From Odobenus rosmarus divergens (taxonomy: Eukaryota; Chordata; Mammalia; Carnivora; Odobenidae): a DNA stretch of 64,000 bases. Position 1 is the first letter of the stretch. Each line of letters opens with the position of its first letter. Location: contig NW_004450943.1 in the NCBI RefSeq assembly GCF_000321225.1, positions 3,780-67,779 on the forward strand, given 5' to 3'. Shown one piece after another: positions 1 through 11,079 of this stretch. Under the pieces are notes generated by a model. That model was given only the letters and a program-made list of their open reading frames with translations. It did not search any database and was not told the DNA's origin. Made by a program: the position numbers and the translations under genes.

Positions 1-1503
1 AAAAAAAAAAAAAAGAACAGGAAGCAGGAGAGTTTAAATGGATTAATGGAATCAAAGGGACACAAGAACCAACCTAGAAGGGGCTCCTACCGGCAAAGCT
101 GAGACAACTTGAACATCAGAAATAAGAGTATTGGCTGAGATCTGTTGACATATAGTAAACCTGAAGGCATGGGCATTAAATGGAATGCAGAGTGCATCTA
201 AATCATGTAGACTAAGAGAAGGTTAAAAAAAAAGTGTTTTGTTGGATTACTGTCTTCTCGATTGCATAGACATAGAAAACAGAAACTAGTAAACACAAAT
301 GTCTCAGGAGGAATTTTTCTGTTTCAAGGGAACAGAAGTGGATTGACCCTGTAAGTTATAACCCTGAGGCAGACAGGGCCACATAAAAATATCAAAATAC
401 AGTGCAAGTATCTTTGATGATACTCATGTATTAAGAAGACCCATAAAGTTGATGTTTAGTAATTAAGTTTTAATGGATCCCGGCCTTCCAAACTTCCTGA
501 GTCTGGCTTGTGTTTGTCTCTTCTGGCCAGCTTGTGGCACCCTCTGGGGACAAGGCAGGAAATAGGAATTATGTAATTTTGGTGACTCCGTGCAACAGCT
601 AAATGCTCTGATATTTGCAATGTAAAAATGAGAGGTAAAATTTGCACTAATTAAAATTAAAAAAATTTTTTTTTTTACTTAGAACACATTAAACAGCAAA
701 TAAAAACCACCATGACAGGCATAGAAAAAGATCACATAAGAAAGGGAAAAGCTTTTTATACGCCTTTAATGACGTTTTTTCTGCTTCATGCACAAGGGGC
801 CCCACAAATTATGCGGTTGACCCCGTTTGTAGTCAATGTGCATCGCCAATGAAGGAGACAGAGGAGGTAGGAATTACTCCTGAGTCCAGGGCCTGAGAAA
901 CTGGGAGAATGACAGACTGGGAAGGCGGAGTGGCCTGTGCTTGGGGCAAGGATAATGAGTATGTTTTGGAATATAGGGGGTTTGGGGTGCCACGTGTCCA
1001 GAAAGCAGTGGGAGCAGCAGTCCCAGAGCACGAGTGGCTGGCCGTGTGGAGGGAGGTCGGGAGGTGTGAGCAGAGGATTGAGGGTCCGTCAGTTTGTTCT
1101 GTCTCTTCATCTTTGCGGTTTCCTGGAACTCGAGGGAACTGAACTGCAAGTGGTGGGGTTGATTGTCAGCCTCCTGTGCCGTACGGGGAAGAGGCCGTTG
1201 GGTTTGGCAGGACGGCTGTGTTAAATGTGGGGGCTGAGGGTTCCACTGCCCAGAGCTTCGAAAGGAATGAGAAGGAGTGGAAGGGGCAGCCTACTCCTTC
1301 CAAAAGCATGGGTCCGGGAGGAAAGAATTAAGGAGAGAAAGTCAGGAGTGGCTGGGGTAGCAGATGCCAGCATGCCAGACTGACTCGGGGAATGTTAACA
1401 AGGATGCATGCGGGGTCCTCAGACGACTTGAAGAAGGATCTCCTGGGGCAGGTTGGGGGGCGGTGGTAATCTGCTGTTCAGAAAACGAACAAACAACAAC
1501 AAA
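1..1503. other. Unassigned non-coding sequence
   Basis: The window opens with a 14-base poly-A run, probably the tail of a plus-strand retroelement lying to the left. The rest is single-copy-looking sequence. It is A/T-rich to about 780 and then more G/C-rich on the purine-rich plus strand. Short open frames occur on both strands at 786-1224 but overlap one another and show no family I recognise. No gene or named repeat is supported. Confidence 0.5.
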
Positions 1504-1752
1504 AGAATGAAGCGGGGGGAGTTGGAGGGGGAGACGAACCATGAGAGATGATGGCCTCTGAAAAACAAACAGGGTTCTAGAGGGGAAGGGGGTGGGAGGA
1601 TGGGTTAGCCTGGTGATGGGTATTAAAGAGGGCACGCTCTGCATGGAGCACTGGGTGTTATATACAAACAATGAATCATGGAACACTACATCAAAAACTA
1701 ATGATGTAATGTATGGTGATTAACATAACAATAAAAAATTAAAAAAAAAAAG
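1504..1752 (+). mobile_element. L1 3' end fragment (carnivore type), 5'-truncated
   Basis: This is the last ~250 bp of a carnivore L1 3' UTR. It runs from a G-rich segment through the block GAGCACTGGGTGTTATA and the end block AACTAATGATGTAATGTATG to a poly-A tail at about 1740. The same block recurs in this window at 7875-8090 (reverse), 39555-39812 and 53609-53870 (reverse). Only the second of the two 3' UTR modules is present and no coding sequence remains. I could not define a target duplication with confidence. Confidence 0.88.
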
Positions 1753-1894
1753 GAGAACAAAACCCTGAAATTATTCAGAAGGTGGCTAGGATTCAGAACA
1801 CTGAGCTGGAGCCTGATCCTGTTTAGAGATACATTTTTGTCCTAATGTAGCTGGTTCCTTGCTATGACCATAGGCACAGGGGGTTGAGGATCCG

Positions 1895-4098
1895 CCCAAG
1901 TGCCACAGGCCTCAAGTGCCCAGGCTCCCCAAGGCTGATGGGGTCGGAATGAGTGTGCGAGGCCTTGCAGGTCAGGGAGCCAAGCTTCTGGAACAGGGCA
2001 GCTGCAGGGAGAAGCTGGATCACAGGAGCAGGTACTTGGGGTCACACGACATCTGCCTCATTCCAAGCCTTAACCTACATAAATGTGCATGCACCCCTGA
2101 ACACAGAGCTAGAGGCACCTGGGCTGCCTTGCTGGGGGGGAGCTGTGCTGGACGGTTGAGGTGCCCTCCAACAAGAGATACCTGGAAGGCTTGAATGTGG
2201 GCAAACCCCTGGGCACCATCAGGCAGCTCCATTGGGGTCTGACTGTTGCAAGTTAAAGGCTACTACCTCTGAAAGATGTTCGGGTGGTGGGATCCCTCCA
2301 CACAGGAGGGAGTGCGGGTGGTTTGGGACCTGGCTGCGCTCCACAGGTCTGGAGGGCCCCAGCTGCCCTGGGTGGGCCGATGGGGTGTGTACTGTGCAGG
2401 CGGGAGCTGTGCAGGTCCGGGGAGCCAGCACTGGAAACACGGCAGCTGTAGGAAGAGGCTGGGTTCCCTGAGGGAGCTACTGGGGTTATCTGGCAATGCC
2501 TAATTCCAAACGCTAGCTACAGAAACACACATAATCCCCCTGAAAGAGAAGCTGGATGAGTCTGGACTGCCTAGTCAGGACGAGGCCCGGTGGGCTGCCC
2601 AGGTACCATTCTCTAGAGACATCTGGGAGCCTTGATGACTGGTAAGCCGGGGACCCTAGCAGGCAGCCCGTCCAAATGGGGACTGACTGTTGCCCTTTTA
2701 GAGCAGCCGCCTCAGAGAAATTTTGGGGGGTTGGGCTCCCTTCACTCAGGAGGCTGTGCAGGTGGTTTGGGACTGACCTGAGCCCACAGGCTTGGAGGGC
2801 CTGGGCTGACCTGGGCAGGCCGACAGCGTGTGTGCTGGGCATGCATGAACCATGTATGTCAGGGGAGCCAGGGACCTGGTACAGGGCAAGTGTCTGGAGA
2901 TGCCCTACAAAGTGGCTGCAAGCTGTGGGGGCTCAAGGCTCCAAGCTCTCACCTACACAAATGCGCATATTCCCCTGGGGGCAGAGCTGGAGGAATATGG
3001 GCTCCCTTGCCAGGGTGGGGCTGCGTGGGAAGGTCAGAGTATCCTCCAATAAGAGACACCTGGGAGCCTTGACTGAGGGCGGAGCCTTGGACCAGGCAGG
3101 CAGCTGGTCCAAGCAGGGACCATTTTTAAATGGAGTGTCAGAAATATCTTCGGGATATGAGCTCTCTATACCCTGAAGCCATTCAGTTGGGGGGGTGGGT
3201 CCTGCCAGAGTCCCCTGGGCCTGGGTGCCCCCTGCAGCCCACAGCCTGCTAACAAGGTGCGGTGTGTGAGCTGGGACCCTCCATGCGTGGGCAGCACAGG
3301 GGAGCCAGGGCCCTGGAACAGAACTCTGTCGGGTGAGGCCTGCTTACAGGAAGGGGCTTCAGGGACTACATAGCATCTGCCTAACTCCACGCCTTCACCT
3401 ACACAAGTGTGCATATTTCCTCGGGGGTGGAGCTGAAGGCATGTGGGCCGCTTTGTCAGGGTGGGGCCCCATATGGGCTGGTAGGGAACACTCCAGTGAC
3501 AGACACCTGGGAGCCTTGCTTTCTGCAGGAGCCCTAACCATATCAGGTAGCCATTCTGAGTGGGGACTGATTGGTGCTGGTATAAAGCTACTACTAGAAA
3601 AGATTTTCAGGGAGTGGGCACTCTCTATACCCAGGGATATGCAGGCAACATGGATGGCTCAGGAACTACATAGAAGTAGCCCATCAGCCCCGCCCCTCAG
3701 GCCTCAGCAGCCTTACATCACCTTCCTTTTTGGGACTGGTCTGAACCCAAAAGGCCCGGAGGTCCCAGCAGCCAAAGGTTGCCTGGCCTAGGGCAGGCTG
3801 TGCAGGTGCCACAGTGCAGGTCAGAGGAGCGAGGGACCTGCACCAGGCAACTGTAAGGAGAGCCTGGGTCATAGAAGCGGGCTACTGGGGTTACTTGGTG
3901 TCTGCCTAATGCCAAGCCCTAAATGACACAAATGCCCATAATCTTCCTCAAGGCAGAGCTGGAGGCATCTATCTGGACTGCCTTTCCAGGGTGGGGCTGT
4001 ACTGGACCATTGGGCTACCCTCCAGTAAGAGACACCTGGGAGCTTTGATTGCAGGTGAACCCTGGGACCCCATTAGACAGCAAGTCCAAATGGGGTCC
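1895..4098. repeat. Diverged tandem array, about five ~440-bp units
   Basis: Two anchors repeat at matching intervals. The anchor CCTACACAAATG (and variants) starts near 2073, 2515, 2951, 3397 and 3921. The anchor GAGACACCTGGGAGCCTTGA (and variants) starts near 2171, 2612, 3049, 3497 and 4026. Both give spacings of about 441, 437, 447 and 525-530. A third anchor with TTCGGG/TTTGGGG cores lies near 2275, 2717, 3141 and 3597. Unit 4 is about 80 bp longer than the others. Units are well diverged from each other and G/C-rich. Unit lengths are not multiples of three and no frame is shared, so open frames inside (for example 2676-3176) look accidental. The array is cut on the right by a SINE. I do not recognise the family. 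Confidence 0.8.
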
Positions 4099-4300
4099 TT
4101 TTTTTTTTTTTTAAGATTTTATTTATTTATTTGACAGAGAGAGACACAGCGAGAGAGGGAACACAAGCAGGGGGAGTGGGAGAGGGAGAAGCAGGCTTCC
4201 CGCTGAGCAAGTAGCCTGATGCGGGGCTCGATCCCAGGACTCCAGGATCATGACCCGAGCCGAAGGCAGTCGCTTAACCAACTGAGCCACCCAGGCGCCC
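4099..4300 (-). mobile_element. SINEC (tRNA-derived carnivore SINE)
   Basis: A reverse-orientation SINE starts with poly-T and AAGATTTTATTTATTTATTT and ends with GAGCCACCCAGGCGCCC. It has the full tRNA-like head and an interrupted GA-rich body. It inserted in the last visible unit of the 440-bp array. No clear target duplication is seen, and the sequence directly after the head looks like a separate SINE tail. Confidence 0.93.
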
Positions 4301-4330
4301 AATAAATAAAATCTTTAAAAAAAAATGTTA
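4301..4330 (+). mobile_element. Orphan SINE tail fragment, plus orientation
   Basis: AATAAATAAAATCTTTAAAA is the characteristic 3' tail of a plus-strand SINEC. Here it directly abuts the 5' end of the reverse SINE, with no matching plus-strand head nearby. It may be what remains of an older SINE or of a rearrangement. Confidence 0.55.
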
Positions 4331-4340
4331 AAAAAAATTT

Positions 4341-4831
4341 ACCTGGGTGGGCAGTTCTTTTTCCTTGTCAGTTGATGACTTTTTGGGTCACTTTTAGGTG
4401 ATAGAAAGCTCTATAGTCACTTTAACACAGTCACTTTAATTCAAGTCATAATTAAAACTGCCTATTCCCAGTAATAAAAACATTGAACTCTTATGAGAGA
4501 GAAAGCTTCTTTTATCTTTAGCAGGTTGGGTTCCTTACTTCAGGGAAGTGTGTGGTCTGTTTCCATTTCCTTTTTACCTCCTCTTCCTGCACCTGCTGCC
4601 ATTATGGGCCCATCTGAGACTGGATTTCAAGAAGGATAGAGTGGAAAGGGGGTTCAGGAAGGGACTTACTTGTTTGGAACAGTTGAAAGCTCAGTTTGGG
4701 TTCCCTGGGACTGGCTGAGGTTTAAAGCTGATTTCCTTCTCCTATGGACACTTTCATGAGTTCTTTGTAAGCTTTTCTGTTGAAATTCTCAGACTGTAAG
4801 TCCATGATGTAGGCAATGAATTTAATTTTTC
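4341..4831. other. Unassigned sequence
   Basis: A/T-rich sequence between the SINE and the ERVL provirus. I see no gene or recognisable repeat. Confidence 0.5.
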
Positions 4832-4836
4832 CAGCT

Positions 4837-5253
4837 TTTGATGGTTACTTTTATGTGTCAACTTGACTGGGACATGGGAATGCCCAGATATTTGGATAAA
4901 CATTATTCTGGTTGTGTCAGTGAGGGTTTTTCTGAATGAGGTTAACATTTGAATTGGTAGACTGAGTAAAGCAGATTGCCCTCTCCAATGTGGGTGAGGT
5001 TCATCCAATCCAGTGAAGTCCTGAATGGAATAAGAAGGCTGAGTGAGAAAGAATTCTCTCTCTGCTTCACTGTTTTCAAGGTGGGATATCAGTCTTCTCT
5101 TGCCTTCAGACTCAGACTGGAACTTATACCATTGCTCTCCTGGGTCTCTAGTTTGCCAAGTAAAGATCCTGGGACTTCTTAGTCTCCATAATCCCACGAG
5201 CCAATTCCTTATTATCTATCTATTGATCCATCTCTAACTCCCAGACTAATACA
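4837..5253 (+). repeat. ERVL 5' LTR (MLT2-type)
   Basis: This LTR matches the 3' copy at 11080-11490 from GATGGTTA through to the end ACTAATACA. The expected first bases TGTGATGG read TTTGATGG. I chose 4837 as the start because it then leaves a perfect CAGCT duplication. Confidence 0.9.
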
Positions 5254-5256
5254 GAT

Positions 5257-5275
5257 TTTGGTACTGAGAGTGGTT
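5257..5275 (+). other. ERVL primer-binding site (tRNA-Leu type)
   Basis: TTTGGTACTGAGAGTGG lies three bases after the 5' LTR. It resembles the tRNA-Leu-complementary site that gives the ERVL class its name, with a few substitutions. Confidence 0.7.
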
Positions 5276-5289
5276 CTAGAGGAACAGAA

Positions 5290-6650
5290 TTTTAAGGATG
5301 AATTTTCTGAATTGGTTTGGGGGTTTCTGGAATTGGTTCTCTAATCTAATTAGGTTTAAACATGCTAATGACTCTATTTCCTATAGTAAAGAGGACACTG
5401 ATAATCCATGGCATAATTTGCCAATAAAGATGTGCAAAATATCATTATTGGACATTCTTAATCAACCACTAATAAACAAGGAGTTGGTTAACTGTGTATT
5501 TAGTATTTTCTAACATTTTTTGAAAAATAACAAATCTAATGAGGTTGGCTGGTTGCTTCTAATGTTGCTGGACAAAGTGTCAAAAGAAAAAGATGAGCTC
5601 AGGGATTTGAATTCCCAGCTCAAACGCCACATAAATCACCTGAAAGCTTCTATGTGTACCCTGAAGGAGACTCTTATCTACTATAGCTGAAGAGTTGAAA
5701 TTGCTGAAAATCAAATGCAGAATCTTATCCTGCAATTGGCTGAATTATAATGTAAATTGAACACCCAGCCTTGCAGGGTATTAAAGTAAGGGCATAGATT
5801 GGGAAAGAATGGGATCCTGTAGGTTGAATTGGAGGTGTGTAGGAAGTTCCTGATGAAGCTGGGGACCTTGAGCCCCCAAATGTTGATGAATCTTTTTGCC
5901 TGTGGAAGAGGACTCCCTACCCCCAGTAGAAGCTGGCTTCCCACCCCTAGTGATAGTGATACCCTACTGAGAGAATTAACTCTGCATTGGCTGAGGAAGC
6001 TATAATGGCCACCCCTGAGGCAGTTGCCATGCAAGACAATGGTGAGTTTCTCAGGCCCCACAGCCACCTCCCATCTTGGCTTCTAGACCTATAACTAGAC
6101 TCAAATCCCAGCAGTCCCTAAAGGTGAGGTACCAAGTGTGACCCATGAGGTGATGCACTACACTCCAAAAGACTACTTGAGTTTTCTAATTTGTGTAGAC
6201 AGAAATCTGGGGAACATGTGGGAATGGATATTGAGGGTGTGTGGTAATAGTGGGAGGAACATTAATTTGGATCATGTTGAATTTATTGATATAGGTTCAC
6301 TAAGCAGAGATTCTGCATTTATGCTGCAAGCTCAAGGAGTTAGGAAGGGCTCTAACAATTTGTTTGGTTAACATAAACATGGACCAAAAGGTGGCTCACA
6401 GTGAGCAAAAGTGGTGGCACTCAGCTGCCAAAGGCAAGGTGAGTGTAGTTACTGCAGTGGACAGCAGAGTCAAAGCAGCAATCAAGAATAGTCCAACTCA
6501 GACTGACCTATGGCGTTGGCTAGTTGCTCATGGTGTTCCTAGAGGTGAAAGTAGACAGGAAGCCTACGAAATTTTTACTTGGTCTGTATAAGAAAAGTTC
6601 CAAGTCAAGTGAACAAGTTTAACCTGAATCATAAAAACAGAGTCCTAGCT
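5290..6650 (+). pseudogene. ERVL gag-region remnant
   Basis: This part of the provirus lies between the primer site and the reverse transcriptase region, where gag is expected. Short frames remain, for example 6138-6371 and 6364-6591, separated by stops and frameshifts. The assignment rests on position inside the provirus. I see no zinc-knuckle motif and no intact frame, so it cannot produce a full capsid protein. Confidence 0.6.
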
Positions 6651-6957
6651 CCTCAATCAATTCCCAAACTTGAGCCAGTTTATGAACCCAGACCCCCCTG
6701 AATGAAGGGGAGGCTAGTTCTCCTTTAGGAAGGACCCTGGTACACACCCAAAAATGTACACTGTTAATCTTCCTCCCAGTCTTCCCCAAAGGGATTTATA
6801 GCCTTTAGAAGGGCAACTGTGCACTGGGGAAAAGGAAATAATCAGAGCTGTTGGGGACTACTGGACATGACTCTGAATTGACATTAACTCCAGGAGACCC
6901 AAAACATCACTGTGGTCCACCAGTCAAGGACAGGGAGTTATGGAGGTCAGGTGATTT

Positions 6958-7160
6958 TTTTTTTTTAAAGATTTTATTTATTTATTTGTCAGAGAGAGGG
7001 AGAGAGAGAGTGCAAGCACAAGCAGGGGGAGCGGCAGGCAGCGGGAGAAGCAGGCTTCCTGCTGAGCAGGGAGCCCGATATGGGGCTTGATCCCAGGACC
7101 CTGGGATCATGACCTGAGCCGAAGGCAGCTGCTTAACCGACTGAGCCACCCAGGCAGCCC
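6958..7160 (-). mobile_element. SINEC inserted in ERVL
   Basis: A full-length reverse SINE with poly-T start and head at the right. It is bounded by a perfect 17-base duplication TGGAGGTCAGGTGATTT (6941-6957 and 7161-7177). It is therefore younger than the provirus. Confidence 0.96.
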
Positions 7161-7249
7161 TGGAGGTCAGGTGATTTAATGGAGTTTTAATTTAGATTTG
7201 ATTCATAGTGGGCCCACTGGGACCTTGACCACATCCTGTGTTTATTTCC

Positions 7250-8600
7250 CTTGTTTTAGAATGAATAGTAGGAAAATAGTAAATCAAAAACAATACCAAG
7301 TTCCTGGAGGGATTGCAGAGGTTAGTGCTACCATAAAGGACTTGAAAGAAGCAGGGGTGGTGATTCCCACTATATCCCCATTTTACTCACCTATTTGACC
7401 TATTTGGAAGACAGACGGATCTTGGAGAATGACAGTGGATTATGGATTATCATAAACTTAACCAGGTTGTGACTCCAGGTGCACCTGCTGTACCAGACAG
7501 GGTTTCATTGCTTGAGCAAACCAGCCCATCCCTGGTACCTAGTGTGCAGCTATTGATTTTCCCATTGCTTTTTTCTCAATACCTGCCAGTAAAGATCACC
7601 AAAGCAGTTTGCTTTTGCCTGGGAAGGCCAGCAGTACACCTTCACTGTCCTACCTCAAGGGTATATCAACTCTCTAGCCCTGTATCATAATTTAATTCAC
7701 AGGCATCTTGATCACCTTTCTCTTCTATAAGGTATCATACTGATCCATTACACTGATGACATTATGCTAATTGGATCTAGTGAACAAGAAGTAGCAACTA
7801 CTCTAGACTTATTGGTCAAATATATGTGTGTCAGAGGGTGGGAAATAAATCTGATTAAAATTCAGGGGCCTTCTTTTTTATTGTTATGTTAATCACCATA
7901 CATTACATCATTAGTTTTTGATGTAATGTTCCATGATTCATTGTTTGTGCATAACACCCAGTGCTCCACGCAGAACGTGCCCTCTTTAATACCCATCACC
8001 AGGCTAACCCATCCCCCCACCCCCTCCCCTCTAGAACCCTCAGTTTGTTTTTCAGAGTCCATCATCTCTCATGGTTCGTCTCCCCCTCCAAAAATTCAGG
8101 GGCCTTCTATCTCAGTGAAATTTCTAGGGGTCCAGTTGTGTAGGACATGTTGAGATATCTTTTCCAAGGCATCTGGCCTTTCCTACAACCAAAAATGTGG
8201 CATAATACCTTGTGGGCCTCTTTGGATTTTAGAGGCAACATATTCCTCATTTGGGTGTGTTACTCTAGCCCATTTACAGGGGCCCAAAAAGCTGCTAGTC
8301 ATGAGTGGGGCCCAGACAAGAGAAAGCTCTACAACAGGGCCAGGCTGCTGTGCAAACTGCTCTGCTGCTTGGGCCATATGCTTTTGCAGATCCAGTGGGG
8401 CTTAAAACCGTCAGCGGCAGATAGAGGCTATTTGGAACTTTTTACATGCCCCTGCAGGTGAATCATAGCACAGGCCCTTAGGATTTTGGAACAAAGTTCT
8501 GGCATCTTCAGTAGATAACTACATTCCTTTTGAGAAGCAGCTCTTGGCCTGCTCCTGGGCCTTAATAGAGATAAAATGCTTAACTATGGGCAACAAACTT
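7250..8600 (+). pseudogene. ERVL pol remnant: reverse transcriptase
   Basis: The translated pieces match the retroviral reverse transcriptase order. An N-terminal palm/fingers segment is readable at about 7260-7400, a second segment follows after in-frame stops, and the catalytic YxDD box is present as YTDD at 7749-7760. In an active virus this enzyme copies genomic RNA into DNA. Here the frame is broken many times, including a stop where a tryptophan codon is expected near 7398, and an L1 fragment interrupts it at 7875-8090. The region after about 8600 probably covers the connection/RNase H part but I could not read motifs there. It is non-functional. Confidence 0.85.
7875..8090 (-). mobile_element. 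Truncated L1 3' end inserted in ERVL pol
   Basis: A 216-bp reverse piece of the carnivore L1 3' UTR starts from its poly-A side (TTTTTTATTGTTATGTTAAT). It is bounded by a perfect 18-base duplication AAAATTCAGGGGCCTTCT (7857-7874 and 8091-8108). It is a strongly 5'-truncated target-primed insertion that landed just downstream of the YTDD box. It is younger than the provirus. Confidence 0.95.
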
Positions 8601-9539
8601 ACCACGCGGCTGAGCTGCCAATCATGAACTGGGTGTTATCTGACACACCAAGCCATAAAGTTGGACACAACATACTCCATCCTCAAATGGAAGTGGCATA
8701 TATATATTTGTGATTGGGCCTGAGCCGGCCCGGAAGACACAAGTAAGTTATATGAGGAAGTAGCCCAAACGTCCATGATCCCTACTCTTGCTACATTGAC
8801 TTTTCCTGTTCAGCCTGCACCCTTGGCCTCATGGGGAGTTCCCTATGATCAGAAGAAGAGAAGATTTGGGCCTGGTTTATAATTATACAGGCACTATCCA
8901 AAAGTGGACTGCTATAGCACTGTAGCTCCTCTCTGGGACATCCCTGATGGACAGTGGTGAAGGGAAATCCTCCCAGTGGGCAGAATTTGAGCAGTGTGCC
9001 TGGTGGTTCACTTTGCTTGGAAAGGAGAAATGGCCAGATGTGTGAATATATGCTGATTCATGGCTGTGGCCAATGGTTTCGCTGGTTGGTTAGGGACTTG
9101 GAAGGAACATGATTGAAAAATTGGTAACAAAAAATTTGGGGAAGAGATATGTGGATATGTGTTTCTTGCCTCTGAATGGGCAAGAAATATGAAGATATTT
9201 GTGTCCCACTGAATGCTCACTAAATGGTGACTTTAGAAGGGGAGGATTGTAATAATCAGGTTGATAGGATGATCCATTAGGTGGATTCCATTCAGCCTCT
9301 TTCCCCAGTCATTTCTGTCATCATTCAATGGACTCATGTATGAGGTGGCCATGGTGGCAGGGATAGAGGTTATGCATAGACTCAGTAACATGGATTTCTC
9401 TCACCAAGGCCAACCTTGCTGTGGCCACTGATAGTGCTCAGTCTTCTAGCAGAGACCAACATTGAATGCCATATAGCACAGTTCCCTGGGGTGATTAGCT
9501 TGTGACCTGGTAGCAGGTTGATTACATTGGATCACTTCC

Positions 9540-10300
9540 ATCATGGAAGGGGCAGAACTTCTTTCTTACTGGAATAGACACTTATTCTGCTTATGGATTT
9601 GCCTTCCCTGCATACTGCCAAAACCACCACCCATGGACTTACAGAATGCCTTACCCACTGTCATGGTATTCCACACAGTATTACTTCTTCTTCTTTTTCT
9701 TTTTTAAAGATTTTATTTACTCATTTATTTGAGAGAGAGAGGGAGAGAGAGAGGGAGAGAGAGGGAGAGAACATAAGCAAGGGGAGGGGCAGAGGCAGAG
9801 GGAGAGAGAGAATCTCAAGCAGACTCTGTGCTGAGTATGGTGCCTGACTCGGGGCTCCATCTCACTTCCCTGAGATCATGACCTGAGCTGAAATCAAGAG
9901 TCAGACACTCAACTGAGTCACCCAGGTGCCCTCAGAATTGCTTCTGATCAAGGAACTTCACAGCAAAAGAAGTGCTGCAATGAACCCATGCATATGTGGA
10001 ATTCATTGATCTTACCATGTTCTACACCATCCCAAAGCACGTGGCTTGATGGAACTATGGAATGGCCTTTTGAAGACTCAGTTACCAACTAGATGGCAAT
10101 ACCTTTGCAGGACTAGGGCAAGGCTCTTCACAAGACTATTTATTCTCTGAATCAGTGTCCTATATAAAGTAATACCCTTTTTCCCAAGCCAACATTCATG
10201 CGCCCAAGAATCAAGAGGTGGAAATGGGAGTGGCACCACTCGTTATTACCTCTAGTGACCCAAAAGCAAAATTTTTGGGTTTCCTGTTCTCATGACCTTA
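9540..10300 (+). pseudogene. ERVL pol remnant: integrase core and C-terminal part
   Basis: Readable pieces on both sides of the SINE at 9689-9933 resemble the integrase catalytic core (about 9570-9680 and 9945-10190) and its C-terminal region (from about 10190). Integrase joins viral DNA to the host chromosome. The frame is split by the SINE and by frameshifts, so no complete domain remains. Assignment is by order within pol and by the local resemblance of the translated pieces. Confidence 0.75.
9689..9933 (-). mobile_element. SINEC inserted in ERVL integrase region
   Basis: A reverse SINE with an expanded GA-rich section and a diverged head (GAGTCACCCAGGTGCCC). The flanks AGTATTACTTCT (9677-9688) and AGAATTGCTTCT (9934-9945) form an imperfect 12-base duplication, which suits an older copy than the one at 6958. 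Confidence 0.92.
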
Positions 10301-10560
10301 TGCTCTGTTGGCCTAGAGGTCTTAGTTACAGAGGGAGGAAAGCCTCCACCATTGAACTGGAAGTTAAGACCACTGTGTGGCTACTTTACAGTCCTCATGT
10401 CTCTGAATCAGGAGGCAAAGGAAGGAGTTACTGTGCTGGCTAATCTTGACCACCAAGGGAAACTGGACTCCTACTCCACAGTGGAGGTAACAAAGTGTAT
10501 GGAATACAGGAGTTCCCTTAGGGTATCTCCTACTATTACCATGTGTTGTGATTAAGCTCA
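10300..10560 (+). pseudogene. ERVL dUTPase-like remnant
   Basis: A frame of about 87 residues (10292-10555) directly follows the integrase remnant and resembles the dUTPase-like domain known at this position in ERVL. That enzyme would keep dUTP out of viral DNA. Only part of the domain is present and no complete motif set is visible. It overlaps the end of the integrase-like frame. Confidence 0.65.
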
Positions 10561-11079
10561 ATGGAAAACCATAACAGTCCAACCCAGGCAGGACCACTAA
10601 TGGCCCAGATCTTTCAGGAATGAGGGTTTGAGTCACCTCAGCAGGTAAAGAGCCAGCTGAGGTGCTTGTTGAAGACAAAGGAAACAGGTAGCAGAAGAAG
10701 ATGGTTATAAATACCACATGACCAGATACAGAAATGAGGAGTCTGTCACAAGTATTCCTCCTCACTGTGTTATGGATATGTTTATAGGTGTGTGTGAGTG
10801 TTTAAAGCAAATATCTTTGTTTTCTTCCCTCTCTTATTCCTTTATCATGCAACATAAGATATATTGACTTTATATCATAGTATTTAAATTATGGGATATC
10901 AGAGAGAAGTAAACAGTACACAAGGACTTTATCTCCTTGAGAGTTAGTGTGGTTTTAAATTGTATGTGGGATAGTTATATCATGTTGGGTGGCATTATGA
11001 CCTCGTTATTATCTTTATTTAGAGATAAAGCATGTTTTAAGGAGAGGCATATGACTGCCAAATTGACAAGGAGCGCGCT

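Noticed and set aside
2676..3176. 166-codon plus-strand frame as a gene
   Set aside because: It lies wholly in the 440-bp array. Unit lengths differ and are not multiples of three, and no frame is shared between units.
1895..4098. Repeated units as a CRISPR-like or other direct-repeat system
   Set aside because: Units are about 440 bp and diverged with no short identical repeats or spacers, and the DNA is mammalian.
9235..9248. AAGGGGAGGATTG as the 3' polypurine tract of the provirus
   Set aside because: It is 1.8 kb away from the 3' LTR and within pol; a decayed tract next to 11080 fits better.
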